NCBI RefSeq assembly: GCF_003515065.1
Contig: NZ_QXGH01000013.1
Span: forward strand, 124,001 to 188,000
Direction: 5' to 3'
Source of the DNA: Nocardioides immobilis
Lineage (GTDB): Bacteria; Actinomycetota; Actinomycetes; Propionibacteriales; Nocardioidaceae
Length of the DNA stretch: 64,000 nt
In this document: one piece after another, positions 26,976-35,684 of the stretch
How positions within the stretch are numbered: position 1 is the first letter of the stretch
Layout of the letters: each line of letters starts with the position of its first letter
Notes under the pieces: model-generated
Database searches by the model: none
Told to the model about the DNA's origin: nothing
What the model saw: the letters and a program-made list of their open reading frames with translations, nothing else
Position numbers and translations under genes: made by a program

Positions 26976-27854
26976 TCACCGAAGCTGCCCCCGAGCAGCC
27001 TCGTGCACCGCGGCGGTGAGCCGCCCGAGGGCGGGGGAGTCGAGGCGCCAGCGCTGCCAGTAGAGAGGTACGTCGACCCGGTTCAGCTGGTCGCGGCCGG
27101 GCAGCCGGACGAGGCGGCCGGCGTCGAGGTCGGGCAGCAGTTGCGGCTCGGGCACCAGGCACCACCCGAGCCCGCGGCGGGCGGCCTCGTGGAAGTCGGT
27201 CGAGGTCGGCACCTGGTGGATGGTCCGCGGTGTGACGCCGCGGGCAGCGAGCACGTCGTGCTGCAACGTGTCCTTCTCGTTGAAGACCAGCACCGGCATC
27301 CGCTCCCAGTCCATGCCCCGCCCCCGGCGCCACCGCTCGACGAACGCGGGCGTCGCGGCCGCGCCGTACCGCAGCACGCCGACGGGCTCGACCGCGCATC
27401 CCTGGACGGGTGTCGGCTCGCTGGTCACGGCGGCGAGCACGTCGCCGCTGCGGAGCAGACCGGCGGAGTACGCCTGGTCCTCGACCCGGAGCCGTAGTGC
27501 GACTCCATCCCAGCCGGCCGCGGTGGACAGCACCTCGCGGAACCAGGTCGCGAGCGAGTCCGCGTTGACGGCCACCGGGAGGCTGACGACGTGCTCGGCG
27601 TCGTCGACCTCGAGCCGGGCCTCGTCGTACAGGAGCCGGGTCTGCCGGCCCAGCCGGACGTACGCCTCGCCCGCCGGCGTCGGCCGGCACGGCGTCGTCC
27701 GGCTGACCAGCACCTGCCCGGCGATGGTCTCGAGAGCCCGGATCCGCTGGCTGATCGCGCTCGCGGTCACGTGGAGCACCCGGGCGGCCGACTCGAACGA
27801 GCCGTGCTCGGCGATGGCGACCAGCGCTTCGAGCTGGGCGGGCTGCGGCGTCAT
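26976..27854 (-). CDS. LysR-family regulator of the ArgP/LysG type
   Basis: A 292-residue LysR regulator with N-terminal HTH (QLEALVAIAEHGSFESAARVLHVTASAISQRIRALE) and effector domain. The HTH and length match ArgP/LysG, which activates the amino-acid exporter when lysine or arginine is high. It is divergent from a LysE/ArgO exporter with a 69-bp gap, the classic lysG-lysE arrangement, so the gap should contain its operator. Confidence 0.92.
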   Translation of the reverse strand: MTPQPAQLEALVAIAEHGSFESAARVLHVTASAISQRIRALETIAGQVLVSRTTPCRPTPAGEAYVRLGRQTRLLYDEARLEVDDAEHVVSLPVAVNADSLATWFREVLSTAAGWDGVALRLRVEDQAYSAGLLRSGDVLAAVTSEPTPVQGCAVEPVGVLRYGAAATPAFVERWRRGRGMDWERMPVLVFNEKDTLQHDVLAARGVTPRTIHQVPTSTDFHEAARRGLGWCLVPEPQLLPDLDAGRLVRLPGRDQLNRVDVPLYWQRWRLDSPALGRLTAAVHEAARGQLR

Positions 27855-27923
27855 GAAGCAACGCTAATGGATCCGCAGAAACATCCGCTGGTCTGAACCA
27901 CGATCGCTCCCTACCTTCGACAC

Positions 27924-28526
27924 GTGACTACCGCTGCGGCCGCCGGCCTGCTCACCGGGCTGTCCCTGATCGTCGCGATCGGGGCACAGAACGCGTTCGT
28001 GCTGCGCCAGGGCCTCGCCCGGCAGTACGTCGGACCGGTGGTCGCCGTCTGCGCCGCCTCTGACGCGGTCCTCATCGTCGCCGGCGTCTCGGGCATCGGC
28101 TCGATCGTCGCGCACGCTGGCTGGGCGCTGGAGGTGGTTCGCTGGCTCGGCGTCGCGTTCCTCGCGGCGTACGGCGTCCTCTCGCTCCGTCGCGCGCGCC
28201 GCCCCGAGACCCTCGAGGCCGCCCGCGCGGGCGCGTCCTCCCGGAAGGCGGCGGTCGGCCGCGCGCTCGCGCTCACCTACCTGAACCCGCATGTCTACCT
28301 CGACACCGTGCTGCTCGTCGGCTCGATCGCCAACCAGCACGGCGACGGCGGCCGCTGGTGGTTCGCCGCCGGCGCGGTCGCCGGGAGCGTGCTGTGGTTC
28401 ACCGGCCTCGGGTACGGCGCCGGCGGGGGTCAGCGACTTCTCGCGACCCCCCGTGCGTGGCAGGTGCTCGACGTCCTGATCGGACTGACGATGCTCGCAA
28501 TCGCCCTCATGCTCGCCCTCAGTTGA
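27924..28526 (+). CDS. lysE: LysE/ArgO-family basic amino-acid exporter
   Basis: A 200-residue inner-membrane protein with about six helices and the family signature AIGAQNAFVLRQGLARQYV at residues 18-36, plus LTYLNPHVYLDTVLLVG. It exports L-lysine and/or L-arginine (and toxic analogues such as canavanine) in exchange for protons. The GTG start is at 27924. The divergent LysR gene is its expected activator. Confidence 0.93.
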   Translation: MTTAAAAGLLTGLSLIVAIGAQNAFVLRQGLARQYVGPVVAVCAASDAVLIVAGVSGIGSIVAHAGWALEVVRWLGVAFLAAYGVLSLRRARRPETLEAARAGASSRKAAVGRALALTYLNPHVYLDTVLLVGSIANQHGDGGRWWFAAGAVAGSVLWFTGLGYGAGGGQRLLATPRAWQVLDVLIGLTMLAIALMLALS

Positions 28527-28541
28527 TCTAGAGTCCGGCGC

Positions 28542-29591
28542 GTGCCGCGCTGCCTCCGCCCCGCCGTCGGAGCGCTCCTGCTCGCGGTGCTGTGGACGGC
28601 GGCGCCGGCCGCTGCGGCGCCGTACCCCGACCCGATCCTCACCACCGAGCGGTCCGGCGACCCGAGCGTCGTCGAGACCCGGAACGGCCGGGTCCTGGTG
28701 ACGACCGGGCCCCTGGTCCGTCGAGCCCGCTGGGACCCGGGGGAGGGCTGGCGATGGATCCGCCCGGCCCTCCGGCGACTGCCGCGCTGGGCGGTCGAGG
28801 ACGACGTTTGGGCCGACGACCTCGCCAAGATCAAGGGCCGGTGGGTGCTCTACTACGCCGCCCGGGTCAAGGGTCTCGGCAAGGGGCGCCGGTGCATCGG
28901 GGTGGCGACGGCGCCGACGGCGTACGGCGCCTTCCGGCCCGTCGACGAACGGCCGCTGGTCTGCCACCGCCGGGCGAAGACGCCCGTCGCGTGGGACACG
29001 GTGCCGAACGCGCCGGGCCTGCCGCGCCGGGGCGCCATCGACCCGTCGTACTTCGTCGACCGTCCGGCAGGGCGGGGGCAGGTGCCGACGCCGTACCTCC
29101 TCTACAAGACCGACGGTGTCCCGTCGTCGATCCGGATGCTCCCGCTCGGGCCCAACGGGCTCGCTCCGGCGGCCGGCGCGACCAGCAGCGAGCTGGTGCG
29201 TGCCGACTGGGTGATGGAGAACCCGGTCGTGCTGCAGCGGGGCGGCTTCTACCACCTGTTCACCTCCGAGGACAGCTGGGCGAAGTGCAGCTATCGCACG
29301 GTCTGGCGCCGGTCGACCGGCCTCGCGACCTGGCCCACCCGCCCGCGCCGGGTGCTGCTGTCGCGGGCCACGACGGACGGGCTGTGCGGGCCGGGCGGGG
29401 CCGACGTCATCGAGGTCGGCGGCCGGCCGCAGTTGTACTTCCACGGCTGGGTGCGCGACGGTACGACGATCCCGCCCACCCCTCCGTTCGTCGCCGGCGG
29501 TCGCGGCCCGCGCGCTCATCGAGTGCTCTACGGCGCGCTGCTGCGGTTCGTCGACGACGTTCCGACCGTGGCCCGGTACCTGACGCACTGA
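28542..29591 (+). CDS. secreted GH43-like five-bladed beta-propeller protein
   Basis: A 349-residue protein with a Sec signal peptide (LRPAVGALLLAVLWTAAPAAAA, cleavage after AAA). The mature part resembles GH43 glycosidases: SGDPSVVE (possible catalytic base Asp), DDVWADDLAKIKGRWVLYYAA, RGAIDPSYFVD, and VMENPVVLQRGGFYHLFTS (possible acid Glu). An arabinanase or galactanase role on plant polysaccharide is possible but unproven. The GTG start at 28542 is 15 nt after the exporter. Confidence 0.7.
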   Translation: MPRCLRPAVGALLLAVLWTAAPAAAAPYPDPILTTERSGDPSVVETRNGRVLVTTGPLVRRARWDPGEGWRWIRPALRRLPRWAVEDDVWADDLAKIKGRWVLYYAARVKGLGKGRRCIGVATAPTAYGAFRPVDERPLVCHRRAKTPVAWDTVPNAPGLPRRGAIDPSYFVDRPAGRGQVPTPYLLYKTDGVPSSIRMLPLGPNGLAPAAGATSSELVRADWVMENPVVLQRGGFYHLFTSEDSWAKCSYRTVWRRSTGLATWPTRPRRVLLSRATTDGLCGPGGADVIEVGGRPQLYFHGWVRDGTTIPPTPPFVAGGRGPRAHRVLYGALLRFVDDVPTVARYLTH

Positions 29592-29634
29592 GACGCCCCG
29601 GGACCGGATCTGAGGCGTCGTTACGATCGCGGGC

Positions 29635-30450
29635 ATGAGCGATGCCGAGCGGTTGGCGACGTACGTCGAGACCTGGTGGCAGGCGATCGGTGACTTCACC
29701 GCCCTGCTCGACTCCCTCCCGGAGGAGGCGTGGGCGCTGCCCACGGACCTCGCCGGCTGGGACGTGAAGGCGGTCGCGTCCCACACCGCCCACCTGGAGA
29801 GCCTGCTGGCCGGCGGGCCGGACGAGCAGGCCGACATCGGGGAGCCGCCCCACGTGAGGGGGCCGATGGGCCAGTTCACCGAGATCGGTGTCGTCACCCG
29901 GCGCGACCGCACTCCCGCCTCGATCGTCGAGGAGATCAGGGCGGTGACGACGGCCCGGCACGAGAGCCTCCTCGCCAATCCGCCGACGGACCCCGCGGCT
30001 CCGGCGCCCGGCCTCTTCGGACTCATCGGATGGAACCAGCAGACCCTGCTCCGCAACCGGCCGCTCGACGTCTGGATGCACGAGCAGGACGTACGCCGGG
30101 CCGTGGGACTGCCCGGCGGGATGGACAACGCGCCGGCGCAGCACACGGCCGACTACCTCAGCGAGGCGTTCGGGTTCGTGGTCGGCAAGAAGGTGGGCCC
30201 GCCCGCCGGCACCACCGCCGTGCTGGCGGTCGAGGGCAGCCCGGTCGTGGCCGTCGAGGTCGACGAGTCCGGCCGGGGTCGGCGGTTGGCCGAGGTGCCG
30301 ACCGAGCCCACCGTCCGGCTGTCGGTGGACCGTGCGTCGTTCATCGTCCTAGCCGGCGGCCGCCGCGCCGCCGCGCCCGGTGCAGTGACGATCGAGGGCG
30401 ACGCCGAGCTCGGTGCGGCGATCGTCGCGAAGATGGGGACCACCCCGTGA
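29635..30450 (+). CDS. maleylpyruvate-isomerase-type mycothiol-dependent enzyme
   Basis: A 271-residue member of the TIGR03083 family. A DinB-like four-helix bundle carries the metal-site His residues (GWDVKAVASHTAHLESLL; DVWMHEQDVRRAVG), and an SCP2-like C-terminal domain ends in AVTIEGDAELGAAIVAKM. Such enzymes use mycothiol, the actinobacterial thiol cofactor, for isomerisation or conjugation. Its TGA overlaps the GTG of the next gene, so the two form an operon. The substrate is unknown. Confidence 0.9.
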   Translation: MSDAERLATYVETWWQAIGDFTALLDSLPEEAWALPTDLAGWDVKAVASHTAHLESLLAGGPDEQADIGEPPHVRGPMGQFTEIGVVTRRDRTPASIVEEIRAVTTARHESLLANPPTDPAAPAPGLFGLIGWNQQTLLRNRPLDVWMHEQDVRRAVGLPGGMDNAPAQHTADYLSEAFGFVVGKKVGPPAGTTAVLAVEGSPVVAVEVDESGRGRRLAEVPTEPTVRLSVDRASFIVLAGGRRAAAPGAVTIEGDAELGAAIVAKMGTTP

Positions 30451-31382
30451 CGGCGACGGCGACCTGGGACGTCGAGCGGATGCCCGACCAGACCGGCCGG
30501 ACCATCGTGGTGACCGGCCCGACGATGGGCGGTCTCGGTCACTACACAGCGCTGGAGCTGGCCCGCAGGGGAGCGCGGGTCGTGCTCGCGGGTCGCACGC
30601 CGGCCAAGATCGACGCCACGGTTGCCGCCATCCGGGAGGAGGTGCCGGACGCCGAGCTGGAGACGCTGCAGGTGGACCTCGCCAGCCTCGACTCGGTGCG
30701 GCACGCGGGCGCGGCGGCCGCCCGGTTCGGGCCGATCGACGTGCTCGTCAACAACGCGGGCGTGATGGCGCCGCCGTACTCCCGGACGGAGGACGGCCTC
30801 GAGCTGCAGATGGCCACCAACCACTTCGGCCCGTTCCTGTTCACCGGCCTGCTGCTGCCGCAGCTGGTCGCGAGCGGCGACGGCCGGGTCGTGTCGGTCT
30901 CCTCGCTGATGCACACCACCGCCCGCCGTGCGCCGCTGGACGATCCGAAGAACCAGAGCGGTCGCTACTTCCGGTGGCCCGTCTACGGCCAGACCAAGCT
31001 CGCCAACCTGCTCTTCACCAGTGAGCTCGACCGGCGCCTGCGAGCGGCGGACGAGCCGGTGACCGCCCTCGCCGCCCATCCCGGCTTCGCCGGCACCCAC
31101 CTGGCCGCGAACGGCCAGTACGGCAGGGCCAGCGGCGGGATCGCCAGCATCCTCGACGCCACCGTGAAGGCGGTCTCGCAGTCAGCGGCTGCCGGCGCCT
31201 GGCCGACCCTGATGGCCGTGACGGACGACCTGCCCGGCAACACGTACGTCGGTCCGAGCGGATTCCGGCAGATGGCCGGGGCGCCGCGGATCGTCGGCCG
31301 CAGCCGGCTCGCCCGGGACGAGGTGGCCGCGCGCCGGCTGTGGGAGCTGAGCGAGGAGACCGTCGGGCTGCAGTACCCGTGA
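30447..31382 (+). CDS. short-chain dehydrogenase/reductase
   Basis: A 311-residue SDR that starts with GTG 30447 inside the previous stop (GTGA). The cofactor motif TGPTMGGLG is a slight variant of TGxxxGxG. NNAGVMAPP, Ser in VVSVSSLMH and YGQTK supply the structural and catalytic residues. It resembles retinol-dehydrogenase or protochlorophyllide-reductase-like SDRs of actinobacteria. Coupling to the mycothiol enzyme suggests shared metabolism or detoxification. Confidence 0.92.
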   Translation: MTATATWDVERMPDQTGRTIVVTGPTMGGLGHYTALELARRGARVVLAGRTPAKIDATVAAIREEVPDAELETLQVDLASLDSVRHAGAAAARFGPIDVLVNNAGVMAPPYSRTEDGLELQMATNHFGPFLFTGLLLPQLVASGDGRVVSVSSLMHTTARRAPLDDPKNQSGRYFRWPVYGQTKLANLLFTSELDRRLRAADEPVTALAAHPGFAGTHLAANGQYGRASGGIASILDATVKAVSQSAAAGAWPTLMAVTDDLPGNTYVGPSGFRQMAGAPRIVGRSRLARDEVAARRLWELSEETVGLQYP

Positions 31383-31425
31383 TTTCGTAGCCGCGTGCCC
31401 CGCGCCCGCAATACAGTGGACGGCC

Positions 31426-32370
31426 ATGACGCTGCAGGCCCGCCTCGCGGAGCTGATCACTGCACGGGGCGCGGAGGTGCTCGCCGATCCCGGTGAGTTC
31501 CGCGCTGCGCTGGACGACTACCTGACGGACGAGGAGATCAGCCCCGGCGACCGCAACGTCCTGGTCGACGCGGTTCGCCTCGACGCCGTACGGCGGCTGC
31601 TCGGGCTGCTCGACCAGGGCAGCGACCCGCGCGCCGCCATCAACGAGGCCGGGCTGGCGCTCGCCCGGGAGCGTGGCTCCGACGATCCCCGCCGGTCGCT
31701 GCGCGCGACCGCGCTGCTGGGGTACGCGGTCGGCCGGATCGACGAGGACGTGGTGCGCTCCTTCGAGTTCACCCGCGCGCCGGCCCGGCCGACCCCTCCG
31801 CCGTACGTGCCGGATCCAGCCAGCGGTGTGGTGCCGCCCACCCGCGTGGTCCCACCGACACCTCCGCCGACGTCCGCGCCGGCCGCTGCTGCTCCAGCGC
31901 CTGCTTCTTGGCCTGTTCCAGCAGCTGCGCCCGGGTCGGGAGGCCGGCGACGGATGCCGATCGTGATCGGCGCCGCCGCGGTCGCTGTGCTGCTGGTCGC
32001 CGGACTCGCGGTGTGGTGGTTCGCCCTCCGAGGCGAGACCCCCGAGGAGGGCCTCGAGGAGTGGTTCTCGGCCGGCAGCTGCGAGGAGGCGGCCGATCGG
32101 ATGACCGGATCCATCAAGCAGATGCTCGAGGACCAGATCGACGACGAGGGCGGGATATGCGCGGCGTTCACCGACTACTCAATCGAGTACGACGTGGTCA
32201 GCGTCGACGAGAACGGCGACCGGGCGACCGTCAAGATCGAAGGCACCGAGTACTACGACGGCACCGATGAGACCGTGCCCGACGAGGAGGAGTTCTCCGC
32301 GACCTTCGACCTTCGCCGCATCGACGGCGAGTGGCTGGTCTCCGACATCCACTGGCCCGACGACGAGTAG
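31426..32370 (+). CDS. membrane protein with Pro-rich linker and DUF4878-like domain
   Basis: A 314-residue protein. The N-terminal ~125 residues are soluble and helical (AELITARGAEVLADPGEFRAALDDYL). A Pro/Ala linker leads to one transmembrane helix (IVIGAAAVAVLLVAGLAVWWFAL), then an acidic extracytoplasmic domain resembling DUF4878 or lipoprotein-type NTF2 folds (SCEEAADRMTGSIKQML, WLVSDIHWPDDE). Two Cys in that domain could form a disulfide. Function unknown. Confidence 0.75.
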   Translation: MTLQARLAELITARGAEVLADPGEFRAALDDYLTDEEISPGDRNVLVDAVRLDAVRRLLGLLDQGSDPRAAINEAGLALARERGSDDPRRSLRATALLGYAVGRIDEDVVRSFEFTRAPARPTPPPYVPDPASGVVPPTRVVPPTPPPTSAPAAAAPAPASWPVPAAAPGSGGRRRMPIVIGAAAVAVLLVAGLAVWWFALRGETPEEGLEEWFSAGSCEEAADRMTGSIKQMLEDQIDDEGGICAAFTDYSIEYDVVSVDENGDRATVKIEGTEYYDGTDETVPDEEEFSATFDLRRIDGEWLVSDIHWPDDE

Positions 32371-32440
32371 TAGACGTCAGCGCTCAACTCAGGCGATGCC
32401 GGTGTTTGCCGACAGCGATCACTGCATCACGACTCGGCTA

Positions 32441-32497
32441 GTCGTGCCCGTGACCTGTCGTGCCCGTGACACTCCCAGGGTCGCGTCGTGGACAGAC
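32441..32497 (+). promoter_or_regulatory. regulatory block upstream of mini-peptide gene 1
   Basis: A 14-bp direct repeat (GTCGTGCCCGTGAC at 32441-32454 and 32457-32470) contains the site TGTCG-N6-TGACA (32456-32471), followed after exactly 19 bp by GACAGAC (32491-32497). The same block with the same spacing precedes mini-peptide gene 2. The TGTC...GACA dyad geometry resembles CRP-family sites (TGTGA-N6-TCACA). Confidence 0.6.
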
Positions 32498-32570
32498 GCT
32501 GGGCCGCTTCGTTCGTACGGTGACATCACGGTTGAACAAGCAACCGCACCCGACACCCAAGGACAGACCA

Positions 32571-32714
32571 ATGTCTCGTATGCACAGGCGGATCGCCACC
32601 GTTGGCCTCTTGATCGCCACCTTCGTCGGCGCCGGGAGCGTCCTCACCGCCACCCCCGCGTCGGCGACGTCGAACTCCTTCAAGCCAGACATCTGCGGAG
32701 ACTTCTGCAAGTAG
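32571..32714 (+). CDS. mini-peptide 1: 47-residue secreted CxxxC peptide
   Basis: The ATG at 32571 has AAGGA seven bases upstream. The precursor is a clear Sec substrate: MSRMHRR, a hydrophobic core (IATVGLLIATFVGAGSVL), then a signal-peptidase site TPASA. Cleavage there leaves 15 residues, TSNSFKPDICGDFCK, with two Cys in CxxxC spacing. No modification enzyme is nearby. The second mini-peptide at 35685 has the same plan (KP, then CxxxC) and the same ribosome-site spacing. It may be a signalling or antimicrobial peptide; the family is not recognised. Confidence 0.75.
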   Translation: MSRMHRRIATVGLLIATFVGAGSVLTATPASATSNSFKPDICGDFCK

Positions 32715-32799
32715 GACTGAGCGGGCGCAACGGAGGTTGCTGAGCCGGACCGGTTGACCGGCGTCGTACCCCGGCCGCGTCCGGCGCATCGGCGATACG

Positions 32800-34872
32800 A
32801 TGCGAGCCGTGGCGTCTGACGACCCACCAGAGGTCAGCCGAATCCTCCCGGGTGGGGGAAGCGCGTCTTGGGTGCGGCCCGCCCTCTGGGTCTTGCACCT
32901 GGCGCTCCCGATGCTGGCGTTGTGGCTGCTGATCGGGCGGCCGTCATCCGACGTTCGCTGGGAGCATCACCACGCCCACTTCGGCCTCGTCGTGGCCACG
33001 GCGGTCGTCAACGTCGGGCTCGGGCTCCTCATCATCCGGGCGGCGAGCCGGCGGCACGACGCCCGCCTGTTCCTGGTGGCTCTCGGCTTCCTGGTGGCGG
33101 CGGGCTTCCTCGGTCTTCACGCGCTGGCCACCCCCGGTGTCTTTCTCGAGAAGAACGCCGGATTCCAGGTGGCCACGCCGGTCGGGCTGTTCCTCGCCGC
33201 CGTGCTCGCCGCCGCGTCATCCATCGAGTACGGCGACAAGAGCGCGGCGACCCTCTTCCGCCTGCGCGTGCCGTTGCTCGGGCTGGCCGGAGCGGTCCTG
33301 CTCGGGTGGGCGGTGTGGTCGTTGGGCGGATTTGCCCCGCTGGACCGGCCGATCACGCCCGAGGAGAGCGAGGGCCCGCTGCTCGTCACGGCGTACGCCG
33401 GCGCGGCCCTCTACGGGGGCGCGGCGATCCGCTACTACCTCGTCTACCGCCGACGCCCGGCCGTGATGCTGATCAGCATCATCACCGCGTTCGTCATCCT
33501 CGCCGAGGCGATGTTCTCTGTCGCGTACGGCCGCAGCTGGCGCGCCTCGTGGTGGGAATGGCACGTTCTGATGACGGTCGCGTTCGCGTACGTCGCCTAC
33601 AGCGCATACGTGCAGTACCGACGGGAGGGCTCGCCCCTGGGGCTGTTCCACGGCGTCGCGCTGTCCCGCACCGTCGAGCAGATCCGACAGGACCATGCGG
33701 CCGCGCTCGACGAGCTCGCCACGGCGATGCGTCGTCACGCCGAGGGTCAGCAGGACCGGGAGCTCGCACGCGTAGCCGCCGGGATCGCCAAGCGCTTCGA
33801 CCTGACCGAGCGCCAGCTCGAGGTCCTCGAGCGCGGCGCGGACGCGCTGGCCCTCGAGCAGACCCAACGGAGACGGCTGGGCGCGCTGGTCCGCGTCGGT
33901 CGCCAGGCCATGGTCATCAGCAAGGAGGACGACCTCCTGACGCGAGCGATGGCCATCTGTGCGGAGGCCTTCGCGCCCGACCGGCTGGCGCTGCGCCTGG
34001 TCAGCGAAGTCGATCTCGACGAACCGCTGGCCGGGGCGGCACTCCGTTCACTCGAGGCAGCTGAGGGCGACGAGGGGCGTCGCTACGTCGTACCGCTGGA
34101 CGTCAAGGGTCATGCCGCCGGGATACTCGAGGCGACCCGTGACCACGGCGCTTTCAGCGAGTCCGACCGATCGCTCCTGCGGTCGCTGGCCAGCCAGTTG
34201 TCGATCGTCCTCGAGAACGCGCGGCTCTACCACCAGCTCGACGGGCTGTTCCGCACCTACATGTCACCGGACGTCGCCACCGCGCTGCTCGCAGATCCCG
34301 ACCAGGCAGGTCTTGGCGGGTCCGAACGGGAGGTCAGCGTGCTGATGGCCGATCTCCGCGGGTTCACCCCCTTCGCGGAGATGTCCACGCCCGAGCAGGT
34401 CGTCGCCATGCTCAACGCGTACTACGGCGCGATCGTCCCGGTGATCCTTGACGAGGGCGGGACTCTGGTGCAGTTCGTCGGCGACGCGGTGATGGCAGTG
34501 TTCAATGCGCCGACGCGTCAGCCCGACCACGCCCGTCGGGCGGCGCGCGCCGGCCTGAGGATGCAGGAGGCCACAGCGCAGGTCGCGGCCGGACGCGCCG
34601 AGTGGCCGCGCTTCCGGGTCGGTGTCAACAGCGGGCCCGCTCTGGTCGGCAACGTGGGCAGCGTCGAGTTCCGCAACTTCGCGTGCATCGGGGACACCAC
34701 GAACCTGGCCGCCCGCTTGGAAGGGCTGGCCGAGCCGGGTCAGGTGGTCATCGGCCCCACCACCCGCTTGCTGCTCGACGAGCTCGCGGACGTCACGTCG
34801 CTCGGGCCAGTGACGGTCAAGGGCAAGCGGGACCCGCTGGAGGCGTTCGTGCTTCGCAGGCTGCGGAGCTGA
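32800..34872 (+). CDS. membrane class III nucleotide cyclase with GAF domain and Q/N substrate pair
   Basis: A 690-residue protein with about seven membrane helices in residues 25-270, a helical linker, a GAF domain (about 360-470) and a C-terminal class III cyclase domain. Metal-binding Asp residues are D518 (LMADLRGFT) and D562 (VGDAVMAVF); N635 and R639 (TTNLAARLE) would stabilise the transition state. The substrate-specifying Lys and Asp of standard adenylate cyclases are Gln558 (LVQF) and Asn626 (RNFACIGD), the pair known from M. tuberculosis Rv0386. ATP is the likely main substrate, with possible GTP use. A TACGAT -10 at 32796 could give a leaderless start at GTG 32809. The CRP-family gene follows 18 nt later. 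Confidence 0.9.
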   Translation: MRAVASDDPPEVSRILPGGGSASWVRPALWVLHLALPMLALWLLIGRPSSDVRWEHHHAHFGLVVATAVVNVGLGLLIIRAASRRHDARLFLVALGFLVAAGFLGLHALATPGVFLEKNAGFQVATPVGLFLAAVLAAASSIEYGDKSAATLFRLRVPLLGLAGAVLLGWAVWSLGGFAPLDRPITPEESEGPLLVTAYAGAALYGGAAIRYYLVYRRRPAVMLISIITAFVILAEAMFSVAYGRSWRASWWEWHVLMTVAFAYVAYSAYVQYRREGSPLGLFHGVALSRTVEQIRQDHAAALDELATAMRRHAEGQQDRELARVAAGIAKRFDLTERQLEVLERGADALALEQTQRRRLGALVRVGRQAMVISKEDDLLTRAMAICAEAFAPDRLALRLVSEVDLDEPLAGAALRSLEAAEGDEGRRYVVPLDVKGHAAGILEATRDHGAFSESDRSLLRSLASQLSIVLENARLYHQLDGLFRTYMSPDVATALLADPDQAGLGGSEREVSVLMADLRGFTPFAEMSTPEQVVAMLNAYYGAIVPVILDEGGTLVQFVGDAVMAVFNAPTRQPDHARRAARAGLRMQEATAQVAAGRAEWPRFRVGVNSGPALVGNVGSVEFRNFACIGDTTNLAARLEGLAEPGQVVIGPTTRLLLDELADVTSLGPVTVKGKRDPLEAFVLRRLRS

Positions 34873-34889
34873 GGAACTGCGGGCGCGGG

Positions 34890-35543
34890 ATGTCGACGGA
34901 CTGGCGGCCCTTGTTCGACCTGCTCGTGCCCCAAGAGCGGCGTGAGCTGCTCGCGTCGGGTCAGCGAAGGCGGTTCGCGCGCAAGGAGGTCATCTTCCAC
35001 GAGGGCGACCCTGGCGGGACCATCCACCTCATCCAGTCCGGCCACGTCGCCGTACGGATCCATACCCCGCTCGGTGACGTCGCGACCCTGGCGATCCTCG
35101 GCCCCGGACGGACCTGCGGCGAGCTGGCACTGCTGGATCCGGATGCCCGGCACTCGGCGAGCTGCATCGCAATCGAAGCCACCGAGACCTGGTTGCTGCA
35201 CCGGGAGCAGGTGAACCGGCTCCGTCGCGCGTACCCGGCCATCGACCGGTTCGCGATGCAGCTCATGGCCGCCTACGTACGGAGACTCTCGGAGCAGCTC
35301 GTGCAGGCGCTCTACCTCTCCGCCGATCAACGGGTGGCAGCGCGGGTCCTCGACCTCGCTGAGACGTACGGCGAGGGCCGCGACATCCCCGTCACGCAGG
35401 AGGATGTCGCGACCCTTGCCGGCACCTCGAGGGCGACGGTCAACCGCGTCCTCGGCGAGCTCGAGGCGGCCGGCGCACTCGCCGTGTCGCGTCGGCGCAT
35501 CGCTGTGCTGGACCGGGCTCTCGTGGCCCGCGCTGCCCGTTGA
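34890..35543 (+). CDS. CRP-family cyclic-nucleotide-binding regulator
   Basis: A 217-residue CRP/FNR regulator. The cNMP-binding domain has EVIFHEGDPGGTIHLIQSGHVAV and the phosphate-binding cassette GELALLDPDARHSAS, similar to mycobacterial CRP (DPGPRTSS). A long dimer helix leads to the HTH (DIPVTQEDVATLAGTSRATVNRVLGELEAAGAL). It is co-transcribed with the cyclase, so it probably senses that enzyme's product. The mini-peptide genes on both sides carry a shared dyad that fits a CRP-type operator. Confidence 0.92.
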   Translation: MSTDWRPLFDLLVPQERRELLASGQRRRFARKEVIFHEGDPGGTIHLIQSGHVAVRIHTPLGDVATLAILGPGRTCGELALLDPDARHSASCIAIEATETWLLHREQVNRLRRAYPAIDRFAMQLMAAYVRRLSEQLVQALYLSADQRVAARVLDLAETYGEGRDIPVTQEDVATLAGTSRATVNRVLGELEAAGALAVSRRRIAVLDRALVARAAR

Positions 35544-35573
35544 TCTGGTCCCGGGCCCTTCGAGCTCATCTGA

Positions 35574-35618
35574 AACTGTCGCGACGTTGACAGTTCTTCC
35601 GTGGCGCTGGCGACAGAC
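35574..35618 (+). promoter_or_regulatory. regulatory block upstream of mini-peptide gene 2
   Basis: AACTGTC (35574-35580) and GACAGTT (35589-35595) form a perfect dyad with eight bases between. Within it TGTCG-N6-TGACA (35577-35592) is followed after 19 bp by GACAGAC (35612-35618), exactly as upstream of mini-peptide gene 1. TTGACA at 35587 could also be a -35 hexamer. Confidence 0.6.
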
Positions 35619-35684
35619 CTCAAGCACGTCTTGCCGCACGCTCGACGCACAACGGTCCACCTCGAAACCAAGAAGGAAAATCAG

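Noticed and set aside
34890..35543. Apparent loss of the canonical Arg-Ser in the cNMP phosphate-binding cassette (ARHSAS)
   Set aside because: Mycobacterial CRP has an equivalent arrangement (PRTSS), so the site is probably functional.
35587..35615. TTGACA at 35587 as a simple housekeeping promoter for mini-peptide 2
   Set aside because: No acceptable -10 follows at 16-18 bp, and the hexamer lies inside the dyad shared with mini-peptide gene 1, where the first base differs.
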